Part shown: positions 9,246-16,574 of the stretch, piece by piece
How the letters are laid out: each line of letters opens with the position of its first letter
How positions within the stretch are numbered: the stretch's first letter is position 1
Assembly: GCA_013298075.1 (NCBI GenBank)
Contig: JAAFJG010000012.1
Location: 1 to 64,000, forward strand
Length of the DNA stretch: 64,000 nucleotides
Source of the DNA: Cytophagales bacterium
GTDB lineage: Bacteria > Bacteroidota > Bacteroidia > Cytophagales > Microscillaceae
Direction of reading: 5' to 3'
Notes under the pieces: model-generated
Told to the model about the DNA's origin: nothing
The model's database searches: none
Seen by the model: only the letters and a program-made list of their open reading frames with translations
Translations under genes and position numbers: made by a program

Positions 9246-9869
9246 TTATGGCAATAAAAATTTAATTTTTTGTAACATCGCAAATATAAAATTTATATCA
9301 TCTTTTTCATTGGCTTGATAAGGACGAGTTATCGCATATTTTGCCTCCTCTAAAATCATAAAATACCAATCTTTGCCTACCACATACGCCCCATACACAA
9401 GGTTTTTATTTTGATTCAAATATTGTGCAGTCAGCATAGCCGCCAATAATTGTCCTAATGGGTCATTATTTGCTCCTTTTTCTTTTTTATATTCGTGCAA
9501 AAAAAAGTAAGGAATTTCGGGAAATTGTTGTCCTGATGCCAAAACCCAATCTACTACGCCCGACAATTCAATATTTTCTATTTGCATTTGTAAACTCCTT
9601 TGCGAAAATGGGTGATATTTTTCACTATCAGTATAATCAACCAAATACAACAAAGGAGCAATAAATTGCATTTTTAATTCATCTTCATTCCAATCCATAC
9701 AATTATCAGCCAAATTTACGCTCAATTTTTCCAAAGATTTCTCGATTTCATTCGAGATAATATATGGATAATGAAGCCATTTTGATAAGGCATCTAACTC
9801 TTTTAATTTTTGAAGCCCAAAAATTTTATTTAGTTCTGACCAAGTGCAGTTTTCGAATGTTTTTTTCAT
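9246..9869 (-). CDS. PD-(D/E)XK-like paralogue B in the Csm operon
   Basis: A 207-residue protein of a family with six-plus conserved blocks that recurs at 11.8, 28.7, 29.5 and 30.3 kb. The core reads E62/E64 in WNEDELKMQF, D107 in GVVDWVLASG, E126-x-K128 in FLHEYKKE, then DPLGQLLAAMLTAQ, consistent with a PD-(D/E)XK fold. This copy alone carries aspartate rather than glutamate at the first metal-binding position, so it is the most likely to be catalytically standard. It starts 4 bases after the 181-residue gene and ends 21 bases before the next nuclease-like gene. Function unknown; nuclease activity is inferred. Confidence 0.6.
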   Translation of the reverse strand: MKKTFENCTWSELNKIFGLQKLKELDALSKWLHYPYIISNEIEKSLEKLSVNLADNCMDWNEDELKMQFIAPLLYLVDYTDSEKYHPFSQRSLQMQIENIELSGVVDWVLASGQQFPEIPYFFLHEYKKEKGANNDPLGQLLAAMLTAQYLNQNKNLVYGAYVVGKDWYFMILEEAKYAITRPYQANEKDDINFIFAMLQKIKFLLP

Positions 9870-9873
9870 TTTT

Positions 9874-10419
9874 TTATCCTTCTATTTTTGTGGATAATGC
9901 CTCGCTAATTTTATACGGAAAGGCTTTTCTTATCGCATAATTAAATAAATCTAAATGCAAACCCATTTGTTCTGCTAATACTTTTCCCTCAAAAGCCAAT
10001 CTAAGTAAAATAACACTTCCTCCCTTATTTTTTAAACCATGTCCGTATATTCTTTGCCATGTATCTTCAAAAAAACATTCATAGGCTTCGCCTTCTTCAA
10101 AAAAATGATTCCATTTTTCGTAAGGATTATTTTTTAAAAAGTCTATAGCTTTCTGACAATCTGTATCATTATTTGAATAAGATAGTCCGTAATATATCTC
10201 ATAAAACTCTTCCAAAAAAGGTATAAGTTGGGTTTCCAACACCTTATCGTCTATTTTGTAGATAAGTTTTTTGTCTTCGAAAGTTACATTATAAATACCT
10301 TCGGGCATTTCTTTCATATCTTCGTCAGCCGCTGCTTTTTTGATTGCGTCTATTTCTTGTTCGTTTTCGCAAGATATTTCACACTGCATTCTTAAGCCTG
10401 TCATTAAATATGTTCCCAT
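9874..10419 (-). CDS. Unknown 181-residue protein in the Csm operon
   Basis: I do not recognise this protein. It is acidic in its first half (for example AAADEDMKEMPEG near residues 29-41) and contains an aromatic middle (FLEEFYEIYYGLSY near residues 88-101). It ends in a helical region with GGSVILLRLAFEGKVLAEQMG. No membrane segment or signal peptide is seen. It lies between csx1 (59 bases upstream) and the PD-(D/E)XK-like gene (4 bases downstream) on the same strand, so it is probably co-transcribed with the CRISPR effector genes. It could be an accessory, inhibitor or immunity protein for its neighbours, but nothing in the sequence decides this. Confidence 0.6.
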   Translation of the reverse strand: MGTYLMTGLRMQCEISCENEQEIDAIKKAAADEDMKEMPEGIYNVTFEDKKLIYKIDDKVLETQLIPFLEEFYEIYYGLSYSNNDTDCQKAIDFLKNNPYEKWNHFFEEGEAYECFFEDTWQRIYGHGLKNKGGSVILLRLAFEGKVLAEQMGLHLDLFNYAIRKAFPYKISEALSTKIEG

Positions 10420-10478
10420 AATTTTTTTTGTTTATGTTTTTTTTATATTAAAAGTTGTTTTATTGGGTTTATATTTAT

Positions 10479-11741
10479 TTATAAATTGCTAGTTTTATAA
10501 ATAATAGCTTTTGCTTTTCTTATCCTATTTTTCAAGTTTTGTATATCACTTAAAAAAGCATTATCTCTATTTTCAATAGAAGCATGTGCTATTTTATTTC
10601 TAATTTTGTCAATGGTAAAATAAGACGTATCATTTTTAATAAATAGATATTTATTATCTTTTATAATTTTTTGCCTTGCTTCTTTTCTGTAATCTCTGTG
10701 TGTTTTATTATCTAAAGTTAAAACGTCAGGATATTTTTCTTGTTCATACACATAAGTAACCAATGCTTCTGCAAGGACAATATATGCTGATGAATAAATA
10801 TGTTTATCTGCATACCAATCAGCTAACTCTATTTGGAATTGGCTATCGGTTTTACATCTTTTAAATTTATCTGTTAAATCATTCAAAACTTGAGGTACAA
10901 CCAAGTTTGCAAACACATCTAAACTTTCTAAGTTTAAATTTTTAAAACTTTCTATTTGCTGTTTTAATGTTGAAACATAGTTTATTTCAACGGCTTGAGA
11001 AAAATTATTTAATTTTTTAGAGATTTCATTATTTTCTCCTAAAAGTGTGGTTATTAATTCAGCATTTCCAAAATTTTTGAATGTATATGCACCTTTAATC
11101 CAATTATTCATTTTATCTAATAACCCGATATTTACTATTGGTGCAAATCCCAACTCTCTTATAACTTCCAACATTCCATAATAAATGCCATTTACTTGAA
11201 TACTTTTATTACTTACATCTCTCAAATACATTAGACTTGTTGTCAAAAGAATAGGTAATGATCTAAAAGAGTGTGTTATATCAATAAATAACTCATCATT
11301 ATCTAAAAGAATAGAATTTAATATTTGGATAGATGCTAAATTTTCTTTTAGTTCTTCTTCATTCAAACCATATTTTATAGGTATTATTTTAGAACCATTA
11401 CCCAATAATTTTTCTAATTGTAAAAAAATATCACTATCTAATTCCGTAGTGTTATCAGATTTTTCAGAGATTTCTGACAAATCCTGATAGTATTTATCAG
11501 ATATTATTTCATCATCAGTTTTCTTCGATATAATTCTATAGAGTTCTTCCCACATTGATTTCATAGTTCCAATAAAAATATGTGTATCAATCTTAAAATG
11601 CTCACTTAAAACTACTGAAACAAAAGACTTATCTTTAAATAAAATTTCGTCTATTTTATAATTTGCAGACTTATATACCCTACGTACATTACTCTCAGGA
11701 TTTCCTGTCCCCAAAAAACTAATTAAAACTTTCCTTCCCAT
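10479..11741 (-). CDS. csx1: Csx1-type CARF-HEPN ribonuclease
   Basis: A 420-residue CRISPR ancillary protein. The N-terminal CARF domain starts with the Rossmann strand KVLISFLGTGN and contains the signature DITHSFRSLPILL at about residues 155-167, the ligand-binding motif of Csx1/Csx2 (TIGR02221-type) proteins. The C-terminal HEPN domain carries RNKIAH, an RX4H ribonuclease motif with R381 and H386. Cyclic oligoadenylate made by Cas10 would bind the CARF dimer and switch on non-specific RNA cleavage. This fits the intact GGDD in the neighbouring Cas10. The gene has its own Bacteroidota-type promoter in the 77-base gap upstream, duplicated from the one before the preceding gene. Confidence 0.88.
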   Translation of the reverse strand: MGRKVLISFLGTGNPESNVRRVYKSANYKIDEILFKDKSFVSVVLSEHFKIDTHIFIGTMKSMWEELYRIISKKTDDEIISDKYYQDLSEISEKSDNTTELDSDIFLQLEKLLGNGSKIIPIKYGLNEEELKENLASIQILNSILLDNDELFIDITHSFRSLPILLTTSLMYLRDVSNKSIQVNGIYYGMLEVIRELGFAPIVNIGLLDKMNNWIKGAYTFKNFGNAELITTLLGENNEISKKLNNFSQAVEINYVSTLKQQIESFKNLNLESLDVFANLVVPQVLNDLTDKFKRCKTDSQFQIELADWYADKHIYSSAYIVLAEALVTYVYEQEKYPDVLTLDNKTHRDYRKEARQKIIKDNKYLFIKNDTSYFTIDKIRNKIAHASIENRDNAFLSDIQNLKNRIRKAKAIIYKTSNL

Positions 11742-11756
11742 ATTCTTATTTTTTTT

Positions 11757-11813
11757 AAATTTTGCACAATAGTAGCAAATCTTTTTTAAATAACCAAATT
11801 TTTAATAAAATAT
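11757..11813 (-). promoter_or_regulatory. csx1 promoter, duplicated element copy 1
   Basis: Read on the minus strand, this segment has a TTTG-like box, about 19 bases of spacer, then TACTATTG, one mismatch from TAnnTTTG. It matches the segment at 12497-12555 upstream of the next gene over more than 50 bases with few changes, including the shared TTTTTGCACAATA core. The duplicated control region suggests the two genes are co-regulated. Confidence 0.55.
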
Positions 11814-11818
11814 TTTTT

Positions 11819-12451
11819 TTAAATAATCAATTTTATATTTTGTAAAATAGCATACACTTTTAACAATTTATCTAATTCTGTTACACTATAAGGCAATGTT
11901 CTTTGGTATTGTTTGCCCGCCAAAGCCACAAAATACCAATCTTTTCCTGTAATATATGTGCCATACAAAATCTTATTTTTGTCCTGATTTAGATATTGTG
12001 CTGTTAGCATAGCCGCCAATAATTGTCCCAAAGGGTCAGCCTCAGTGCCTTGTTCTTTCTTATATTCGTGCAAAAAAAAGTAAGGCTCTCTCGGAATTTG
12101 TTTGCCCGAAGCCAATACCCATTCTACTATTCCCGAAATTTCTATTTTTTCTGTTTCCATACGCATCATACGTTGCGAAAAAGGTTGAAATTTATGGCTA
12201 TTATGATAATCTACTTGATGCAACAAAGGAGAAATAAATTGCATTTTTAGTTCATCTTCATTCCAATCTGTAAAACGTTTCGAAACTAAATGATGTAAAA
12301 TTTGTAATTGTTTTTGCTCTTCTTCGTTTATAATTATCGAATCAGTACGTAATAAATGTTGCAAAGGCTCAAAATTTTCTTCTAATCTTTCTAAATCAAA
12401 CCAAAAATTGAGGTCTTCCCACAAACATTTTTCAAAAGTTTTTTTTATCAT
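11819..12451 (-). CDS. PD-(D/E)XK-like paralogue A upstream of csx1
   Basis: A 210-residue member of the same family as the gene at 9246-9869, with shared blocks WNEDELKMQFISPLLHQVDY, PFFL-type strand YFFLHEYKKE and DPLGQLLAAMLTAQYLNQ. The putative active site is E110 (GIVEWVLASG), E129 and K131, with glutamate replacing the usual first aspartate. It is the first gene of the minus-strand CRISPR block and has its own promoter, whose sequence is duplicated before csx1. Function unknown. The fold call rests on the E/D...ExK spacing and the following glutamine helix. Confidence 0.55.
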   Translation of the reverse strand: MIKKTFEKCLWEDLNFWFDLERLEENFEPLQHLLRTDSIIINEEEQKQLQILHHLVSKRFTDWNEDELKMQFISPLLHQVDYHNSHKFQPFSQRMMRMETEKIEISGIVEWVLASGKQIPREPYFFLHEYKKEQGTEADPLGQLLAAMLTAQYLNQDKNKILYGTYITGKDWYFVALAGKQYQRTLPYSVTELDKLLKVYAILQNIKLII

Positions 12452-12496
12452 TGTTTCAATTATTTAAAATAAAATCTCAAAAAATAAGAAATATAT

Positions 12497-12555
12497 AATT
12501 TTTGCACAATAATAGTAATTCTTTTTTTAACTACCAAATTTTTAGTAATATTTAT
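12497..12555 (-). promoter_or_regulatory. Promoter of the PD-(D/E)XK-like gene, duplicated element copy 2
   Basis: Read on the minus strand this gives a TTTGGTAG-like -33 region and TATTATTG as the -7 region, followed by about 45 bases of AT-rich leader to the ATG at 12451. It is a near copy of the element at 11757-11813 in front of csx1. Confidence 0.5.
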
Positions 12556-12889
12556 TTCTTCGCAAAGATAGAAAGCAAATATCAGAAAAAAAAGAGAAAT
12601 CAAAATTGTTAGTTGCTTTCTAATTGCTGTCGAGTTGCTGAATATACAAAATATTGATAATCAATGAATTATAAAAATTAAAATATTTTTGAGAATAAAA
12701 ATATCAATCATAAAAAAATATTTTCAATAGATTTAGAACAAAATAAAGGAATTTTATAGATGTTTAAATTTTAATAATCTGATTTTATTTTTAACAATAT
12801 TTTGAATTGAAATTAAATATAAAAGATAAATTTGAAAAATTATTTTTTTTTCTTACCTTTGCGAATAAATAAAATTTTTTTAAAAAAGT
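12556..12889. other. Intergenic region between the CRISPR block and yggS
   Basis: About 330 bases of AT-rich sequence separating divergent genes. I searched it for regularly spaced repeats of CRISPR type and found none. A TTACCTTTGCG element at about 12855-12865, matching TAnnTTTG, is the likely promoter of yggS, with the ATG about 25 bases further on. A TTCGCAAAG motif near 12558 is a possible minus-strand promoter element. No other gene is visible. Confidence 0.5.
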
Positions 12890-13555
12890 ATGTCTATTCA
12901 AAATAATTTAGATTATTTTAATCAACAAATCAAAAATACGTCTGCGAAACTCTTAGCGGTCAGCAAAACTCATTCTACCGAAAAAATTTTAGAAGCATAT
13001 CAAGCAAATTGTAAAATTTTTGCAGAAAATCGTGTGCAGGAATTAGTTCCTAAATATGAAGCTTTGCCCAAAGATATTTCGTGGCATTTGATAGGAACAT
13101 TACAATCGAATAAAGTAAAATATATCGCTCCTTTTATTTCGATGATTCATTCGATTGATAAATTTTCATTGTTGGAAGAAGTAAATAAACAAGCAAAAAA
13201 ATGTGATAGAATAATTGATTGTCTGTTGCAAATTTATATCGCAGAAGAAGAAACTAAATTTGGATTCGATTTTGAAGAAGCATACCAAATATTAGATAAT
13301 CATAATTTTGAAAATTTAGAAAATATTTGCATCAAAGGCGTGATGGGTATGGCAACTTTTACCGAAAATACGCAACAAATTAGACAAGAATTTAAAAGTT
13401 TGAAATCTTTTTTTGAGAAAGTAAAAAATAATATTCATAAAAAAAATATCAATATGACCGAAATTTCGATGGGAATGAGTAGCGATTATCAAATTGCTAT
13501 CGAAGAAGGTAGCACTTATATCAGAGTGGGTTCGGCTATTTTTGGCAATAGATAA
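12890..13555 (+). CDS. YggS-family pyridoxal phosphate homeostasis protein
   Basis: A 221-residue single-domain PLP-binding protein of the alanine racemase N-terminal fold (YggS/PROSC family), which buffers pyridoxal phosphate and affects amino-acid and keto-acid balance. The PLP lysine is K26 in LLAVSKTHS, followed by the family blocks FAENRVQELVPKY (about residues 44-56), WHLIGTLQSNKVKY (about 64-77), GVMGMATF and the C-terminal SMGMSSDYQIAIEEGSTYIRVGS. These give a secure assignment. The ATG follows a TAnnTTTG promoter. It is 27 bases upstream of the PspA-like gene, so the two may share a transcript. Confidence 0.92.
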   Translation: MSIQNNLDYFNQQIKNTSAKLLAVSKTHSTEKILEAYQANCKIFAENRVQELVPKYEALPKDISWHLIGTLQSNKVKYIAPFISMIHSIDKFSLLEEVNKQAKKCDRIIDCLLQIYIAEEETKFGFDFEEAYQILDNHNFENLENICIKGVMGMATFTENTQQIRQEFKSLKSFFEKVKNNIHKKNINMTEISMGMSSDYQIAIEEGSTYIRVGSAIFGNR

Positions 13556-13582
13556 ACAAAAAATAAAAACTAACAAAATATT

Positions 13583-14536
13583 ATGTGGTCAAATTTTTTC
13601 AAGAAAAAAAAGGAAAATATGGAGGATAACGCAGGGGAAATTTCCGCAGAAAATACTATTCAAGCTGTGATTGAGGACATCGCAAAAGCCATTTTGAGTT
13701 GTGAAAAATCATTAACAGACGCACAAAAAAATAAAGATGATATTGCCACTATTTATTTTTCTCACCAAGAAAAAAGTAAAAATTGGTACGAAAAAGCCAT
13801 GGAAGCAATGAAAAAAGGCAACGAAAATCAAGCAAAAAATTATTTGAATGAAAAAAATATGGCAGATTTAGGCGTAAAAAATTATGCAAGTATTTATGAA
13901 AACGCCTCAGAAAATGTCAAAAAATTAGAAATACAATTATTGAAAATGAATACGCAACTCGTAGAAATTCGCACCAAAAAAACGATTTTAACGGCACAAC
14001 TTTCACAAGCAAAAACGCAAAAAGAAATTACGCAAAAATTACAATCGTTACAAATTTCGACTGACGAAGTAGAAAATCAAATCAGTTATGCACAAGCAGA
14101 AAATTTTGTAGAACAAGACCAATTAGCATCTCAATTTAATCATTTAGACGATTTTGAAAGACAAATTGAAAAGCAAAATCCTGATTTGAATGTATTATCG
14201 AAAGCAATAGAAGAAGAAAATCAACGTAAAAAAGAACAAGATTTGAAAAATCAAGCAAAGAAATTTGGCAATTTTTTTGAGGATAAAAATAATAAAAAAA
14301 CCAATCCAACAGAAAAAAAAGATGCTGTAAAAGATTTTTTTGTAGCACAAAATATTCCAGAAAAAGATAAAAAAAATGATATTGATACTTTTTTTACACA
14401 AAAAAACAATGAAATAATTCCCGAAAAAGATACCTCAAAAGACAATAAAAAATCTGATATTGATGATTTTTTCACTAAAAAAGAAGACGATAAAGACAAA
14501 AAGATAAATGATTTTTTCAGTAATAATTCAAAATAA
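13583..14536 (+). CDS. PspA/IM30-like coiled-coil protein with repeated FF-motif tail
   Basis: A 317-residue soluble protein. Residues about 20-210 are a long coiled coil rich in K, E, Q and A, with helical spacing like PspA/IM30 membrane-stress proteins. The tail from about residue 225 is disordered and lysine/aspartate-rich, with a short motif repeated about five times (GNFFEDK, KDFFVAQ, DIDTFFTQK, DIDDFFTKK, INDFFSNN). PspA-like proteins encoded beside TerD occur in the tellurite/stress-type ter systems, and here terD starts 34 bases downstream. The tail repeat may be a docking motif; that is inference. PspA assignment is by architecture and context, not a firm motif. Confidence 0.6.
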   Translation: MWSNFFKKKKENMEDNAGEISAENTIQAVIEDIAKAILSCEKSLTDAQKNKDDIATIYFSHQEKSKNWYEKAMEAMKKGNENQAKNYLNEKNMADLGVKNYASIYENASENVKKLEIQLLKMNTQLVEIRTKKTILTAQLSQAKTQKEITQKLQSLQISTDEVENQISYAQAENFVEQDQLASQFNHLDDFERQIEKQNPDLNVLSKAIEEENQRKKEQDLKNQAKKFGNFFEDKNNKKTNPTEKKDAVKDFFVAQNIPEKDKKNDIDTFFTQKNNEIIPEKDTSKDNKKSDIDDFFTKKEDDKDKKINDFFSNNSK

Positions 14537-14570
14537 AAACTCAATCTAAACGATTGAAAAATAAAAACAA

Positions 14571-15131
14571 ATGGCAATTTCACTCAAAAAAGGAGGTAGT
14601 TTTAACCTCACAAAAAAAGAACCTGCTCTCAAAAAAATGATGATTGGCTTGGGTTGGGAAATGAAATCAGGCAATACTTTAGACCTTGATGCGTCTATTT
14701 TTTTGTTGGGTAACAATGGAAAATTACCCGTAGAAGAATATTTTGTTTTCTATAATAATCTAAAATCTCCCGATGGCTCTGTGCAACATACAGGCGACAA
14801 CCGCACAGGAGCAGGCGAGGGCGATGATGAAATGATTTTAGCAAATTTAGATTTGATAAATCCAAACATCAAAGACGTTGTGATTACGGTCAGTATTCAC
14901 GAGGCAGAAGCACGCAGGCATACATTTGGTATGATGCAAGAAGCGTATATTCGCATCGTTGATGTGGATAGCAATAGAGAAATTTTGCGTTATGATTTAG
15001 ATGCAGAATTTAATGGTTATACAGATATGGAATTTGGAAGATTGCGTTTGGAGGAAGATGGCTGGCATTTTATTGCGTCTGGCATTGGCTCAAATATCGG
15101 TTTGGGTGGTTATGTAGATATGTACGCTTAG
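14571..15131 (+). CDS. TerD-family calcium-binding stress protein
   Basis: A 186-residue TerD-domain protein. Typical features are the N-terminal MAISLKKGGSFNLTKK, the acidic calcium-binding DLDASIFLL at about residues 39-47, GDNRTGAGEGDDE at about 76-88, and RYDLDAEF with the C-terminal GLGGYVDMYA. TerD proteins bind calcium and act in chemical-stress, tellurite and phage-related responses, usually with TerC or PspA-like partners. Only the PspA-like partner precedes it here; no terC, terB or vWA-ter gene is seen. A strong hairpin terminator follows at 15143-15190. Confidence 0.92.
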   Translation: MAISLKKGGSFNLTKKEPALKKMMIGLGWEMKSGNTLDLDASIFLLGNNGKLPVEEYFVFYNNLKSPDGSVQHTGDNRTGAGEGDDEMILANLDLINPNIKDVVITVSIHEAEARRHTFGMMQEAYIRIVDVDSNREILRYDLDAEFNGYTDMEFGRLRLEEDGWHFIASGIGSNIGLGGYVDMYA

Positions 15132-15142
15132 ATTTTTTAAGA

Positions 15143-15190
15143 AAATGAATGATAGATAAACCAATTTCTATCATTCATTTTTTGTTTTTT
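15143..15190 (+). terminator. Intrinsic terminator after terD
   Basis: A perfect 13-base stem (AAATGAATGATAG at 15143-15155 with its complement at 15168-15180) has a 12-base loop and is followed by a run of T. It starts 11 bases after the terD stop and probably ends the pspA-terD transcript. Confidence 0.8.
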
Positions 15191-15234
15191 TCTTATCATT
15201 TTATTGGTTCATAGGAAATTATTGCGGAGCTAAT

Positions 15235-15400
15235 TTTGTTCTAATATGAATAATAATTTATTTTGAAAATATAGAAAAATATTAATTTGAGAAACACAGA
15301 AATTTCGGCTAAAGCCAAGAATTGAATTTTATATTATCCTCCAGATAAATCTGGAGACAATTCAAAAAGTAGGTTTCCAAAAAATATATTCATTTTTTCT
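15235..15400. repeat. Dispersed intergenic repeat, copy 1
   Basis: This copy shares its layout with repeats at about 34101-34240 and 63230-63360: an ATTTTGAAAATATAGAAAAAT arm, a GGCTAAAGCC near-palindrome, then the perfect palindrome CTCCAGATAAATCTGGAG near 15341. It has no coding content. It lies between terD and the histidine kinase gene. The conserved hairpins suggest a non-autonomous miniature element or a REP-like repeat. Confidence 0.65.
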
Positions 15401-15435
15401 TTTTTTCTTATCATTTTCTTTAGTTTTTTTCAAAT

Positions 15436-16479
15436 ATGCGTTTTAATTCACGCCTCATTTCATTTTTATTGGCGTTATCGGTTGGATTGATTACAACCGC
15501 TTTTATTTCTTTGGTAAAAGATGCTAATTGGCGAATATTATTTGTTTGTTTTGCCATAAGTTTATCATCTACGTTTATTTTATGTTATTTTACCTTAGAA
15601 TTTTTGGTTTTAGGAGAAATAAATGAGGCTTATAATATGTTGGCAAAAATCAAAAAAAAAGATTTTAAATTATACAAAAAAAAGATGTCAAACATTACGC
15701 CTATTCAAAAACTAAACGAAGAATTGCATCATTACGCCAAAAATAAACAGCAAGAAATTGATAGATTAGAAGAATTGGCAATGTATAGGCGTGAGTTTTT
15801 GGCTGATGTTTCACACGAATTAAAAACGCCTATTTTTGCCGCACAAGGTTTTTTGCATACTTTATTAGATGGTGCGGTTGATGATATTGAAGTTCGATAT
15901 AAATTTTTGAAAAAAGCAGCGAATAGTCTTGATGGTTTGAATGGTTTGGTGGAAGATTTATTTACGCTTTCTCAATTAGAAGCACATATTATTACAATGA
16001 AAAAGGAAAAATTTAATATTATTCCTTTGATTGATAGAGCCTTCGAACAAGTGGAAGAAATGGCGAGAGAAAAGAAAATTTTTTTGATATTTGAGCCAGA
16101 AATAGAAGAGATTTTTGTCAATGCAGATTCAGAAAAAATGTTGAGAGTATTGATTAATTTAATTTCAAATGCGATTAAATACGGAAAAGAAAACGGAAAA
16201 GTAGCACTCAAAACAAGCATAGACAATCAAAAATTAAAAATAGAAATTGAAGACGATGGACAAGGAATTGCTCCCGAAAATATAGACCGAATTTTTGAAC
16301 GATTTTATAGAGTAGAAAAAAGTAGGCACAGAGAAAAAAACAAAGGCGGAACAGGATTAGGTTTGGCGATTGTAAAACATATTATTGAAGCACACCAAAG
16401 CGAAGTTTTTGTAAAAAGTAAACTTCACGAAGGGTCTATTTTTTGGTTTGAATTGGCTTGTGATGAAGTTATTTTATGA
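15436..16479 (+). CDS. Two-transmembrane sensor histidine kinase
   Basis: A 347-residue kinase with hydrophobic segments at about residues 8-26 and 33-59, a short cytoplasmic linker, a HisKA domain with phospho-acceptor H127 in FLADVSHELKTPIF, and a HATPase domain (NLISNAIKYG N-box, DDGQGI G1, GGTGLGLAIV G2). The almost absent extracytoplasmic loop suggests it senses a membrane or intracellular cue. Its layout resembles the PhoR-type kinases of this phylum. No response regulator gene is next to it, so its partner is encoded elsewhere. The start is the ATG after a TTTTTTTCAAAT leader; no better upstream start is seen. Confidence 0.88.
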   Translation: MRFNSRLISFLLALSVGLITTAFISLVKDANWRILFVCFAISLSSTFILCYFTLEFLVLGEINEAYNMLAKIKKKDFKLYKKKMSNITPIQKLNEELHHYAKNKQQEIDRLEELAMYRREFLADVSHELKTPIFAAQGFLHTLLDGAVDDIEVRYKFLKKAANSLDGLNGLVEDLFTLSQLEAHIITMKKEKFNIIPLIDRAFEQVEEMAREKKIFLIFEPEIEEIFVNADSEKMLRVLINLISNAIKYGKENGKVALKTSIDNQKLKIEIEDDGQGIAPENIDRIFERFYRVEKSRHREKNKGGTGLGLAIVKHIIEAHQSEVFVKSKLHEGSIFWFELACDEVIL

Positions 16480-16574
16480 TAATTATTTTCAACAAAAAAT
16501 TATTTTACTGACTTTCCAAACTTCTATTTTATAAAAAAAATCGTATAGAAAATCAGTAAAAATAACCAAAAAAT

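Noticed and set aside
12452-12889. A CRISPR array next to the Csm genes
   Set aside because: No unit of about 24-40 bases is repeated with regular spacing here or elsewhere in the window; only hairpins and dispersed intergenic repeats occur.
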